Source of the DNA: Enoplosus armatus | Lineage: Eukaryota > Chordata > Actinopteri > Centrarchiformes > Enoplosidae | Length of the DNA stretch: 64,000 nt | Direction of reading: 5' to 3' | Assembly: GCF_043641665.1 (NCBI RefSeq) | Contig: NC_092191.1 | Location: 2,862,001 to 2,926,000, forward strand | In this document: positions 12,037-26,700 of the stretch, piece by piece | Layout of the letters: every line of letters starts with the position of its first letter | How positions within the stretch are numbered: the stretch's first letter is position 1 | Position numbers and translations under genes: made by a program | The notes under the pieces: generated by a model | Database searches by the model: none | The model's input: the letters and a program-made list of their open reading frames with translations, nothing else | Told to the model about the DNA's origin: nothing

Positions 12037-15000
12037 TTGGGTATTATATCAAGCAATACAAGTCACAAATAGCACACTAAACTAGAGGCTTAAAGCTTTA
12101 ATCTTTATTGTATATAAGGCAAGCGTATTTCACCACTTACTCCATCACTTATTGATTTCTCTCTTTCCTGCTACCACCTTTAGTGTAAAATATTAATCAT
12201 ATTTTTCTATAATGTTGCTGTAACTAAGCGACCAGCCGGGCTCTGCAGGGCAGAACTGGAGGTTTGAAGTGGAAATAAACAGAAAAATGTGACCTCACGG
12301 CCCCACAGATGGAAACATGAACATGCTTTTCCTCTCTTGAGCCGTATGATTTATTCACATCAAGAGAGTGTGTTTGTGCAAACAGGAGGTGTGTCCAAAC
12401 AAGGACGTGGGAGGGTAGAAGGGAGGCTGAAGTACTTCTTGACCTACCCTTGAACATATTTATGATTGGCCTCACACCAAGCATGCTACATGCATATATA
12501 ACATTTAAGTCTGACTGTATGTGATATTTCCCCCCCTGACTACAGTGCAGGAAACTTCTGCTTGTGTTTGTATGTGAACTTAGTATTGCAGACAGGGCAA
12601 GATGAAGTCATCCCAAGTTCAAATTCCACCTTTTTTTTTTACCCAACAACATATTTTATTTTAAGAAATCTGTTTCCATCACGTTTTGTTTGTTCACAGT
12701 GTCTAAGTAGCATCTTTTCCACCTCAGCCAACCATAGAAACACTTTTTTGCAGTGTTTTTATCCTTTTCTTGCACAAAATGAAAGTTGCACATAAAAACA
12801 TGGATGAAAACTTTCTACTCCTCTCCCTTTCCTTCATCACCTTCCCTCTTACACTGGAGCATCATTCTGATACTAGTCTGCCAAACTTAATAACAAAATT
12901 CATCATTTGTAATTGCCCTCCAGAATCACACATATAACTGTTTTCTAAACTTATGCTGGCAGGCAGGATACATCATTTTTCAATGCCTTCCAAAACGGTT
13001 ACAAATCACTGTTGCAAAACTAAAACCGTTTTCTGATCTGACACACTATGGTTAAGGTTTGGTAAGGTTTTGGCAGAAAAAACGATTTGTTTAGGGTTAG
13101 AATACTTACGTGAAGCAGTCTCTCGTGTCAAAGAGGCCTTGAAGATAAACATATGTAGCTTTTAGGCTGAAACAACTGATGCCGTCATTTCTCTCGGGAG
13201 GACAGTCTCCTCTGATACACAGAGTCATTATCAGCGCTGATACTGTTATCAGACAAATAGGGTGTCAGCCAGACATGACCAATCCACACTGAGTACTGTT
13301 TCCTTGTCACTATCTGGCTGAAAATATAATAACATAACAACAACAACATCCTACAAACCTACAACTCTGTCAAACTACTATCTCTAAGCTCAACAATGAG
13401 CATGACACTAAACAGTTATATATTACGGCCTGTGTGGCTCCGGAGAGAGCTCTCTAAGCCTGAGAAATTAACCCTGGTGGGTTAGGGTTATCTCGACTTA
13501 GAGTCTAAAAAAACTGGGGGCGTGAAGTTTCAGGCAGGAAGGGCCAAATGAAAAGATGCTATTGGTTCTATTATGGGGAATGTCGGGATATCTTGTCCTC
13601 TTCTGTTTCGATTTTGAGCATTTTTGAGTCCCCCAACTTAATGGAAGTACAATATTTAAGTTGTGATCAGTTTAGGTATACAGACGTTTAATGGGAGGAT
13701 GCAAAACACTATGTACAGTAAGGAGAGTGAAGTGTAATGACTCCTGCATAATGTCAGCACGGAAGATATAAAAGAAGGAGCTATGTTTTAGTCTAATCAA
13801 AAAAGGGGAAGAAGGGCAGAGGTATCAGATCAGTATGCAGTATCAGCCCTGTATTTACGTTTAAAAAAATCTGTATCAGGAATTCTACACCAACATCCTG
13901 CCTCCCCTCTGCACCTCCCTATCTCATTCCTCCTCATGTCTCCTTTTTTTATATTTCCCCATCCCTCTCACTGTCTTCCTCTCCCGCTCTGCCTGTCTGT
14001 CTCTTTGCCTTCCCTGCAACCGACCTCAGTGTGCTCCCGTAGGACAGCCCCCAGCTCCCTCTAATGATATAATTATAGCCAATGAGCCAATGTGATGACT
14101 CAGGCTGATTAGCGGCATCAAAACAACGCTGGCCCTAAACATAACTTACACATAGATGGAGGGAGAGAAATAGAAGTGCAGACGAGAGGAAAAGATGCAC
14201 TGACAAAGCACCAATAGTTATTTCAAGCATTATGTATGATACACTGCATGTATGGCTGGTTATACAGTGTCTGTGTGGGCATCAGTAGCTTAAAGGCTAC
14301 AGCGGAACGCTTGTGCTGAGCAATTCCTGGTTTGAATTCCCAGACAGGCTTGAAAATCTTGATGCGGTCATAAATTAGTAACACTGTCCCTCATCGGCTG
14401 CCGTCAGGATGCCCTTGAGCAAGACGCAGTGGCTGCAGTTGTGTTGCTCTGTAGCTAAGGAGGTTGTGATTGTATTCTGCAGCTCCCGGCAGTGGTTTTC
14501 TCAGGTTACGCACTGAGGAAGCAGCTGTAAAGAACTTTATCTTTTTTGTACTAAAGTGGCCATTCAAACCCATCCGCAGTAAAAATTTGTCTCAATCACT
14601 TCAATGTAAAATTCCAGAACCTTGTGTCATCTCCGTGCTTTTCCAAGGTCTGAGCCTCGCTAAATAAAACTTGATTGATTGCCTATTAATGTATCTGAAG
14701 GCAACTATGATTTACTTGTTCGTAGCAAACAAGACAGCTTCCATTTTTCTCCACTAATGGCGTCCGTTCGTGCCATAACTCTTCTTGTCTCCATGTATTC
14801 AAGCTTCATTACATGTGGCATCAATTTCAAAAGCAGTCGGCGTCTATTGGACCATTACTCGATGTGGTAGAGCTGATAAAATGATCTGAAAGGCTGTGTG
14901 GTAACTAAGAATAGCAGGTGTTGCTGGAGAATTGTAAATAGGTGTTTGTGCATTGTAAATGGGCTTTAAGTTGTTATTTTATTTCAGTTTTATTCACTTT

Positions 15001-15876
15001 ATTTATCACAAAAGTAATTAAACTTATACAGGAAATAATCTTCTAGGCAGATGAAAAAGCCCCAGAGAGCTGTTGCACCCAACTGGTTGTTTGATGATTT
15101 GAAATGGCTGTTTGGGAGCCGCAAACAATCATATTAGAAATTAAACGTGGGAAAGTACAAACCTCAAAACCGTGTTTAATTATGTGTTATTGTGAGATTG
15201 CTATTACTCTCTGTCTCTGTGAATATTGGCTGTGGGATCTTGGCAGATATACACACACATTTACACACAAAACCCACATCTTTACCTTCCTCTATGTCTC
15301 TCATACACACATGCTGTTAGATATGGAGGTCGTCTGTGACTGTGTGCCGTTCAGACATTAATGTGGCTCCTTCCTCTGTTTTGTTTCCCTACAGAGAGCA
15401 AAGAGGTGTACAAGAGACAGGTGCTGTCAATCACATCCATCGCCATGGCGATCAGCCTCCTGGGAACCCTGTGTATGGCCCTCTACTGTCGCAACAAGTG
15501 AGAGGACAAACACAGTTTATATGGAAATGAACAGTTTTAAATGCAGCTTGTATTGATCTTCAGGACGTCGCTCCAGTTTCACACAATCTACACCATTCCT
15601 ATGGAAAGTGATGACATTGTGCTCAACAAGTTAATATCTAAGGGGAATGTTGTGACATTGCTTCAACAAAATCAACCAGACAAGCATATATAGTTTTAAA
15701 CAAACCCCCAAAAAACACAGTATAAGTTTTTAGACAATCGTCTTACTGTAGCTGCATGCACACACTTTTCCTGTGCAATAAGGAACGGTTTGGGTTACGG
15801 CTAAGGTTTGGTTTAGGTAAAGGTAAGAGGAAACACAAATCCATATGCAAAGAGACTTTGACACAACAACGGCAAG

Positions 15877-15929
<53 letters not shown>

Positions 15930-18900
15930 GTTCGGGGACTATAATTGGGCATTTTCATCCAACACTTTGATGGATTCTGTTTTTCTAGCCATGCACAAAT
16001 GTAACATATGGAATTTTCTCATGAATATACTGACAGGTAAATTAGTTACAGTGACATGTAATTTCATCCCAACTATCAGTTTTCTTTTTTCTTGCTGAAA
16101 GTTGCTCCAAAGATTTTCAAACTTTCAGACTTACTTTGATAATATTTATGGTAAAATCTGCCATAAGTCCTAAAGTAAGCAGAATGTTATAAGCCCTGTT
16201 GGGTGCGGGCAGACGAAATGCCCAAGGAGACGTTTTGTTAATTTAGTGAAGGCCGATGGAACATGTTGAGGCATCAAACATTTTGAACAAAATCCCAGAC
16301 CGCGTATTTGCAACTATTTGTAAATCTCATTATGTGGACACACATATTCATAGCCCATTACAACCCAAAGGTCAGCTCATGTGCCTCCTGCACTCTCTCT
16401 CTCTCTCTTTCTCGCTCTCCTGTCTGTCCCTCTCTCCCTATCTGCATATTTCAGCAATGCATGCGCTGTGTGTGCTGATTAATTGGTATATTAATGGCCA
16501 ACATCCATTCCCGGCTGTGAGAACTTTGCATAGCTTGCCTGGAAAGATTCTACGTCCTCAATAGGATGGGTCAAATATCCGGTAGTCTGTCAATCAGGGT
16601 ATGTGGACCGTGGAGTAGGCTGTGAGAGATCGTACTGTAATTCCATAGGCTTCCCTCTGTAATATAATGATGTGAGTGAGTGAGCAGCCTGACGACAAGA
16701 TAATCGGATCAAGGCATGATGGACAGGCGCTTTCACTGAATCCCTAATTGAGTCAGGGAACTAGTTTGTTCAATGGAGAAGATGCATACAGATCAGGAGG
16801 AAGTGTTCATGCAGATCTGAGTGACCTGAATTAAGATAAAGTCAGAGGTTTTCTCACTCTGAGCGAAAAAAGACCCCCACAGAAATACAGCTAAATGAAA
16901 GACAAATGATTTTTCAATTCATTGCTCTTTAAAGGGCAACATGCAGTGCAGTGTTTGGAGAGTGACTCATTTTCTGCCTTTCTGTCTCTCCTCCAACACA
17001 TTGACAATGAGGTTAAAGCTCTGACTTTAAGCTTTAAAAGTGTTTTAGGGTGTTCACATCCATGTTTGGTGACTCATATGCATAGTTCCCCAATTACAGG
17101 ACACGATAAATACACAAACACGGACGCCTAAAAGAGTTCTAGGGCCAAACTGTTCAATGTTATTGATCCTCCAAGTCAGTCACTTCACTTCAGTCCAAGT
17201 GATCATGTGTTTCGCTCTCTGAAGACCAGCCTGAAGGCAAAAAGCTGCAGTACAGACCGAGCATCACCAGAGAAGATGCCAAGTGTTTGTTGATGCCTGT
17301 GGACCTCAAAAACTCACCCAGTACCAAATATAAGTTACATGTTTTTGTCAACTTGTCTAATTACATTCTGTCTTCTAAAATTCTTCCACAGTTCATCTGA
17401 TATGAATGTAAACAAGTTAACCTGAGGATCATCATCACTTTAACCTCATAATCATTGTTTAACCTAAAATACAATATGCTGTAGTACAGAGACAAAAAAT
17501 GGCTAATGTGTAATTGTCCAAATACAGGCAGACTACTCATTATTCATGTCAGAGTTGGACTGTATTAAAACATATTCTTTTCTACTAATTAGTAGTATTA
17601 CAACAAATAGCTGCTTTCATTTTACTCGTTAAAAAGATTGCATCACTGCATTAACACACAGATATGTTGTCTATCTCCTCAAATTCCTCATAATCAGTCA
17701 TTTAGATTTTCACTGCCCCGACCTCCACACCCTGCCTCGATCAATCTGCCTTGGTTCATAAAGAAAGAAATCATTTTCCAATATGGACGTAATTCCTAGG
17801 AACACTAACGGGGGGGCGCCCCTGTGGTTGAGGGGTGAAGACGATTGGCTGCAGCGTCCCTAGTTCATCTGGCAGAGGAGCTGTGTTGTATCTCTCTTTT
17901 ATTCATTTCCTATAAAGGTATCTGACAAAAATCATTATAAGACATACCAGCATGACCAGTACTATAATTCTAATTAAAAAGGCCTAACGAGGCCTAATGA
18001 GTGGGTGCTGACCAATTTTTGAGCAACATGACCTGTGAGATTGTGAGATTGAGCTTTCTGCCGAATACAAAATGGTATTAGGTATTTCTCTTAGACCCTT
18101 TCATAATAACACGCAGGTTTCCCCGATCAACTGTCGCTACAGGAGATCAGATTGGTTACAAGACGTTGGCGATGTTGGAGACTACAGACATCATTCAAAC
18201 AAGTCTGATTTTATTCTATTTTTTGCAGCAAAAGCACGTGCCTCCATCATAAAGAGGAAGAATACCGTTTTTAATGCCAAAGCATTAAATAAACCACCCG
18301 ATAGTGTCAAGGCTTTAGAAGAGATAATAGACCTTTCAACGTTTTTTCCAAAAGTAGCGTGTGCCAAGTGTCGCAGCCGTCCTCTGAGAAAATATAATTA
18401 AAGTGCCACGGAGGTGGAGAGGACAGGAGCTTACCATGAGGCTGTTTGTAAACACTTTATTACATCGCCGTCATTCAGCAGAGAGTCTCCTAGACAGGAA
18501 CTGTAAAGGCTTCATTGTCTGTATCTGATAATGAGCACAACAGGATGAAGTCGTGATAAAAAAGACTTGCAGTGTAATGGCACAAGCTTGGGTAACTAGT
18601 GCTGTAGTGATTAAGAGCATGTAATGTACACTGGTCGGAAAAACAAACCAGAAGAGCTTCTTTCAGATGAATGGGAGAAATCAGATTACAACTTCCTGCT
18701 CCACGAGGTCTAATTATTCCACTTCTTCTAACGTGATTATGAGTCAGGTCTGCGTCTATGCAAGATCATGGTCAAACTAATTACTTTTCCTGTCAATGGA
18801 CTTCAGTCATTCAGTATCTTTGCAGTCGATATCACAAAGCATTCTGATTCAACCAGTTTAGTGACGGCACATCTGAGAAATGAAGAGTCCAGATTCAAAG

Positions 18901-21583
18901 CCTCTTAACAGAAATGATAAACTGGAGTCAAGGTACATCATATAAACAGGAATACTACTTTGTTATAAGTCTTTATTATTACTGCTGGAGGAGGAAAGAC
19001 TGAGAGGTATAGATAGAAAGCTCCTTTGGTCAATAGCTCACTTTCATCTCCTCTTCTGTCTTCAAGTGCCTGAGAGTGAAATGCAATTCTCCTTGGACAC
19101 TGACTCATTTTTCATATGTATGTCTAAAAACTGAAAGAAAATCCTGCAGATAGTCCCCAGTGTCCTTTATAAGAACGAGAGCGGATATCAAGGATAGTTA
19201 GAAAGGTAAAGTAGGATAAAGGCCCATGAATAAATGTACATAATGTCATGTTGTATTTGAACATTAAAAACAAACTTAAATGCTTTATTCTGTTTCCTAT
19301 AGTTTAAAGAAGCAGAGTAGCGACAGAGTTATTGACTTGAGGAGATAGATAGCCTGATTAGGACTGGTTTTGGCTTGGTTTCATGTTCTGTACTGTTTTG
19401 TTAGGGACCACAGGACCCTGAACAGCACATCTGTGACATTGTACATCTTGAAACAAAGACACTGCAACTGTCACAATTATTCAAACTTGTCGTGAGTAGC
19501 TGTTTGTCCCAACGCTCCTGCTTTGAATTAATAAGAGCAAAATAATAGATTAGTTAGTTGCAGGTGGAACTTGGTGGGAACATTGATTGCAGAACATAAT
19601 TGTGACACTGAGGAACACGTGTTTTACTAGAAGCCAGTTGGAGAGCAGCAGAATCTTTATCCTTTAGCAACTCAAAGCCACCTGTTACCGCAACACCACT
19701 TAAGGATTAAATAATCATTGACATCAAATACTAATTGGTTGGGGTGACAACTTGCAGGCCTACACAGGATTCACAGTAATTTAGCTGACAGTGGTCAAAG
19801 CCCTCCTGAAATAAATTCCTTTTTCTTTCTCTTTAGGAGGCGCAGAGAGAAGCTCCAGGCCCACCTGAAGGAGAGTCGCAGCTTGAAAAACTACACAGCT
19901 AATTCCCATAATGTCCTGGATGCCAAGATGAGGGCCCCTAACACCAACCTGCAAATGCATGAGGTGAGTGACTGCTGTTGTGCTGCCTTTTAGTGAAGGA
20001 CGCCCGTACATGTACATATACAGAGACCATCTTGAAATGATACAGCACCACCCAGGAAAACAACCTTTTTCAACATTCAATACATGTGCCATTAGCACAA
20101 ATTATAAATATTTTGTTGCTTCGAACATTCACAATTTGATATCTGGTAGCAGTGCCCCTGAAGAGATTATCACAAATCAGACATATGCGGTACACATAGA
20201 ACACCTCAGAGTATTAGCATCTATCATAAAATTCATCACCCCCCTGCAGTTTTTAGCTGCATATGAATCAGTGTGTACTCCCGTCTCCACCTGGCCACTC
20301 GCATCAGGCTCACAGGTCTTTGAGTGAGCAATCGTTCAGTGGTTTGGGAGCGCGGTGCTGGCTAGCGATGTCATTCATCATCTTCTCAGCGCTCTTTGTC
20401 ATCGCATCTCTCCCAGATGTGCGTCTCTGAAGTAGCTGGCATGGAAAACATTACCTTAATTTGAATGTCTGTCAAATCCACATCTTCCATCGCCTTGGGG
20501 GAGTGTACGCATTTGTGCACCACTGGGCATACTGTAGCTTTAACCATTTTACATGTTTATTATATTATAAGTTACCAATCTAATATACACAGGTTTGACA
20601 TAAAGCTTTATTGGATAAATCCTCCAAGGGCATGATTTGAATTTACAATGAAGAAAAGCACATGTATTGTATGCATGAGGGACTCTATCCATCATAAACA
20701 CATTAATATACACAAGATGGATGAATCACAGTGTATTCTGTATGTGAGACCCATGAAGTAGAGATAATTACAATTCACAGTGGCAGTTCATGGTACAGCT
20801 GACAGTCAGTCTTTGGCCTGATTTTCCCTGATTTGTCCTCAACTGGCCAATCAGAATAAGAGCAAGACTGTCCAGCATTGGTCATTTGACAAAACAGCTT
20901 AAAACTATATGTGATTACTTTCAGTGTTTCTTACAACCATGAATCTCTCAGACCTTATCCAAGTAGTTTTGGTGCTTCCACTTGACCAGGCCTTTGAAGC
21001 GATATTTCGGGAAATGATGCTATGCTAAGCTAACTAGCGATAGCATAATATTTGTAGCTTCATATTCACGTATCTTCACATAGGCCTACCTTTCCTACAA
21101 GCATCATGATCCAGCTTTCTGTTGCACATGTTCAATAGACATAAAGGTGCTCTTGCCTGAGGATCTTGAGATTCAGTTCACAAACGGTTCAGATATCTTA
21201 GATATAGCTTGGAGACAGAGCCCAACCAAAGCTTGAAAGTAATCTGTAAAATCTGGAGTTTGTGAAGATGGTGTGTCAGGTGTGCCTCCTCATATTACCC
21301 TCAAGCTGGGTGCTCTGCCAAAGACAAACAAACTGCTTCCCAAACTCTAATGAAGAGGGAATGGCAGCAATCCAACCTTCTACATGGATTTAGATCTTAT
21401 ATGCCATAAAACTGGAAATGCTCTCATCAAAGTGATGCACGGACTTAACTTTACTGTAATTATACTGCATTGAATGTGTGCAGAAAAGAGTATCTACAAG
21501 TACACATTATTTAGACTTATATAGACTATCATTCTACAGGAGTAACATTTATATTTAAGACAAATTGTGCAGCCATTAGATGT

Positions 21584-21645
<62 letters not shown>

Positions 21646-23725
21646 TATATATAAATATATATATTAAATTTTAACCTAAACGTACTGTGTACTGTTCAGA
21701 TACAAACTGTAAACCAAAGACTAACAGTTATTTGTGCACATGCAAATGGATTCATGTGCATTTATCAACCTGTCAGGGAGGGGGTCTATTTTATGTACTG
21801 AGACCAATCACACCTATGTTCTTCTTGATCTTTATTATTCTACATTCATTTGTTGGCACTCAACTAAAACATGTGCAAACATTTAACTTGAAACTCACAT
21901 CTTCAAACACACAGTCACACAATCTGTTTCTGACACTATTGCTGTTACTTTTCACTTTTGTATCTTTCATATTTTTCATAATCTTTTCCTACTTATTATG
22001 GAAGTCGATGGGATGTTCAAACCTACTGCTCTTTGAACTCCTTCTTTTTCTTCTTGCAGCTGGGAACTTCATTCAAACTTTAAATGGGTCACTGTACTTT
22101 ATCATTTCACTTCAGCTTTGTAATATCCTTTTCAAACACAGTTTAGTTTTTATGCTTCTTTTAGAGTTTTTGAGACTTTATAATGCATGTGCATTTGGCC
22201 AGCCAGAGTGGGACGAGTTAAACGGTCTATATAAATAATATATATATCAAAATGTTCATTCATGCCTCCTGTAACTCAGAACATACAATATAACATAAGA
22301 GGTATGCTTTGTGATCATTGACCCCCTGATTTTCGTTCACTCTGTCTTTGCTGCATTTGCAACTCAAGGCCAAACAGTGCTAGAAGCCATGTGATGTTTT
22401 GCAGAGCTAGTTGTTGAAGTAGCTTGTAACTGAAACAGGAATATGGTGACAATCGTGGTCACAATAGCACTCCACACTAGCTTGCTAACTGTCGGGTTGT
22501 CTCTAACAAGACGATAAGTTCACACAGTCTGTTTAAGAGTCATATTTGCACTATTGATTCCTGTCTCACGAGTGTCTGAAACAGTGGAGCAGTTTAAACT
22601 CCGACAGAGGAGGATAGATAAAAGTGGATGGAGAAACACAGCTAATACGCTACAACAGCTTCCTCCATTTTAGACTCTCAAACTCTCAAAGGTACGTATT
22701 CCAATAAGCAAATCGATTGATCACATAGGATGGAATGAAATAACATACAACTGATCAAACAATAGAGCCGCATTATATTGAAATATTATAGAAAAGAATT
22801 TAAAAGCAGTCCTTTGGCTCCAAGTTGGCTAATTGCTCTATTAGCACTAGCTCATGAATTACTGATTATTGTTTACTGACGCTACAGAATGTATTGTTGA
22901 GAAAAACAAGCCTGATCTTTTGTGTATAAATGTTGCTTTTAAATCTTGTTTTATTTATTTAATTTCTACAAGAGCCTTTGGGAAACTTACTTGCAAATTA
23001 ATTGTATTTGTTTATTTTGTGCCTACGCACCCAGAATCACATTGATTTCTGTCTGCAGGCAATCAATTACCAACATTTTTGAACACAGAGCAACAAGCAC
23101 AGGGTCAGCGGTGTTTAAGGAACATGCACTCGCACTAATGTGTCACTCTTTGTTACATTTCTGTAGCATTTCTTCTCCAAAGAATCCCCATTTGATTTTT
23201 CGAATCTAACTTTAGATAGGATTAGAGATTTTTACTTTTTTAAGCGCACGTACATGTAGATAAACACTCCATATCCTCCTGAGACCCAGAAGAAAAAAAC
23301 TTTAAATATTTATAATGTTTTACATCATTTAAGCAATCGGGATGTAAGAAACATATCACAAATTTTTTTTATAACATGTCCCTTGTTATGGAAATCGGGT
23401 CAATTTCTTCCACAAAAAGTACATTACAAGGCAATGATAAAATAATACGTTTTCTTTTTAATTAATTCTCATTTGATGAATATTAGAAACAAATACAAAA
23501 CACATTTGAAAACCTGCTCTACTGCCTGGCTCGCCCTCAACAGTTTTTAACTAAATCTTTTCTGCCTCATGTTTCCATAAGTGTGGAAAATGGTTGAAAA
23601 TAAGAAGAAGCAAGTCCTACTGTCCCCCACAAAGGACACGGGTTAAAATGTGTTTGAAAGGCTTAAAATTAACATACACTTCTAAAATGTTAATAGAATA
23701 TTGTTAAAACTCTCATGAATAAAAC

Positions 23726-23758
<33 letters not shown>

Positions 23759-26700
23759 ATATGATCACTTAACTCCCTTGCTGCCATAAAATATGTTTGC
23801 TCTAAATTTGAAAAGGCAGAAGATGTGCTTTGTTGGCCATACCCCCTTGTGTGTTACATCACTAGAAAGCCCAGGATGTGCTGTTCACAGTACATTAGGA
23901 CTCGGATAAACTGCATGCATGGTGCTTGAAATAAAGGCCTCTGTGTCATGTCTCCCTCAGAGGACAAATATGAATAGCCGGGTGTCAGGAGGATGTAATC
24001 GGATAGGTCATGATGAAGGCAGCAGAGCTATCCAGCAGTGGCCTGTCATAGGAAATGAGCACTTCTGATTAGCACCGTAGGGCCTTTTGTTGGAAGTATT
24101 TGATTAAGCAGTGAACTAAAGAGGGGCTCTGCCTGAGTCTTTCTCTATCAATCAGTTTTACCACCCTATCATGTATTCCACAGGTTTTCCACAGAGTCTG
24201 TCTGTCATTGCCGCATAATTGAAAATGCTTTGTCTCTATCATGAACAAAACTACCCTGAGCCCACTCTACTAAGCCTAGGTCCGAGTGTGTGTGTGTGTG
24301 TGTGTGTTTATAATGCTGTAAAGCAGTTATTGATGCAGCATCTCTGCACAAATCATAAAAATCATCTCCTGGTTCCCTCCGGATAGTCTGTCAATGTAAA
24401 AAAAAAAAAACTCAGTGCCAGAGGCATACGGTGTATGCTAGTCCCTATCTCAGAGATTAAGACATCCATTACAGTACACACACACACACACACACACGCA
24501 CACACACACACGAATATACTCCATTACATGCTCCCTTTGCTCCACAAATGTCCAGACTCGGCATGAAGTCACTGTCAAAGCAATGATTACTTTTGCCCGT
24601 TGTATCTGTGCACGTTTATGGAGCTACAGAGTTTCTTTGCCTGCAGCTGTGTGAGAAAACATTACATTTATATTAATGACCTCTATAAACAGTCAGCATT
24701 GCTGTGTGACACATGCACACAGTTTTCGGTTTTTCCTTGAGCAGTCTTTCTAAAAGCCTAAATCTGTTTTCAAACTGCAACAAAATGGACGCTGAACCGC
24801 ACAGTGTCAGCGTTAACAGATTGAAAGGGCTTTTCCCTCTTTGAGCTGGTAGACGGATCTCTTTATTCGTCTATAATAGTTAAATAAGTTAAACACAAGA
24901 TTTTTTCTGTCTGTAACTGTAAAAGCAAAGCATTGTTAAGTCAGTGAACTTGGACATTCCTTCAGGTACGACTAGCAGCGGCAACTACCATCCATATCTT
25001 CTTAATCGTGAATTAACAGCAAATGCGAGCGCTACTAGTTCCCTGTTTGAATAACCCACTTTTTGGTGTGATGTCCCACTGTTTCAACTTCATATTTTCT
25101 GTTATATCACAAAATAAGAAGAACAGCTGTTCACTGGAAGCTTCTGTATCAATTAGCAGCTTGGATGTGCATTGAGAGTGAGCGGAGATGAGATACAACA
25201 GTTTGCAATACATTTTTACAGTACATTAACATTGTTTTTTATCTTACAATTTCACCCAGTGCATTGTTAAAGGGGTGGTCCAGTGACTTTGAACTGCACT
25301 TCCAAAAAAGAGACAGATTAAAGAATTGAAGCAGCAGACTTTTAGTCCCTCATATGGGTCAAGTTCAAAATCATTGCAGTGTTCCCTGTAGTTTAATGCC
25401 TATTGCCTATTTAATGCTAATTTGACCCAGATAACCAACAAATAACTGTAAAATTATTCAGACCTCTGATGTTTCTTAATATTTTGAGCCTGTCAGAGCC
25501 GTTCCCTGAAGTTTCAAGAAAATATGACAGTCAGAAGACTTGTATCAGATGTAAAGGCAATTAAATGTCACAGCACCTTCATGAGCGCAACATTTAAAGA
25601 ATATCTTCAGCAATGATCTGTTTCATTCCGCAAAGACATTTGGCCAACCTTAAATTTGTGAAGAAGCAAACTGCTGCATTTAAGTATCATCGTATTTCCC
25701 CCTGAAAAATCGATGAAGCTGCACTCTTGCAAATGTAATGTCGACTTTGCAGCATGGACTGATTCCAACTTATGACAGGGTGAGCAGTGTCTGAACACAT
25801 GAGACACACTGCAGGTTAAGCGCTCGTTTCTTATGAGGTAAATGAGGGTCCGATTTCAGGGTAAAAGTGCAACTCAGACGTAAGTATAAAGCTAACACCT
25901 TCTAAATGAACCTGTTTTCTGATAATCTACATTCCTGCTTCAGTGGAGATGGTAGTCCATATACAGTATCAGTTCAAGTTAAGAAAGAAAGTGTATTATG
26001 GTTTCATAAGTACAAATCAGCCGTCAAACTTCTGAATGGTCACATAACCATGGCAGTATGTGTGACACTAATGAGGCTGGTGTCCTGCAGAGGGCCCTCA
26101 AAAGGGATTGCGTCAGTGACAACCTTGTTAGTCAGACATCAAACTCAGAACTTTGTGTAAAGAAAAGACATAAAAGTACTTTGGAGCAAGAAATTGCTTT
26201 CCTACCTTATGTTACACAAGTCTAGACGATGCTGAGATAATGCTGAGAAGAGAAAACTGTCACTGCCAGATAGATGCAAACCACAGATAGGCTTGTGTAA
26301 TAGATAAGAAATCAAACCAGCACAATTCTCCTTGCATCTTTAAAGCTTTTAAAGTTGAAAGCCTAAAAACCCTTTCTTGTGTTGTCCTGTGTTCTTTTGA
26401 GGAGTTCACAGCAGATCTTTGCTGCCGTACAACTGAGTCAGTCTACCTTGTCAACCGTGTCGTGAAGTGCACAACAAAGAACGGTTTTGTTTCATCGCAT
26501 ATTTGTGTCTCCGGAGATGGGGACGAACACGAAAGAGAGTTAAAAGGAGGAGCGTGGGACTTACATAGTACCACGGTAGTGCTGATTTAGATCTCCTGTC
26601 ATGGTGGCTACCAGAATGGAAGGAGAGGTGGCGAAGGACGGATCAATGTGGATGAGAAAAAGATTCAAAAGAGATGGAAAGCAATAAAGAGAAAGATATA

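Larger units (their letters stand above)
5187..15394 (+). other. nrg3 intron (10,208 bp)
   Basis: The donor is GTAAGG and the acceptor CTACAG. It contains the (GT)n tract at 5711, a short hairpin at 5987, a retroelement-type tail at 7270, an inverted-repeat element at 7521-7827, a (GAT)5 run at 11106, an (AT)n/(GT)n tract at 12004, a dispersed repeat at 13425 and a SINE relic at 14279. I see no supported gene. Open frames of 60-165 codons are scattered on both strands without splice or family support. Confidence 0.85.
15498..19836 (+). other. nrg3 intron (4,339 bp)
   Basis: The donor is GTGAGA and the acceptor CTTTAG. It holds the long (CA)n tract 380 nt after the donor, preceded by GGTTACGGCTAAGGTTTGG, and a SINE relic at 17811. 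An open frame of 109 codons at 18072-18401 has no family resemblance and no good splice context. Nothing else is recognised. Confidence 0.85.

Noticed and set aside
18072..18401. 109-codon open frame in an nrg3 intron
   Set aside because: No family resemblance and no splice context on the nrg3 strand.
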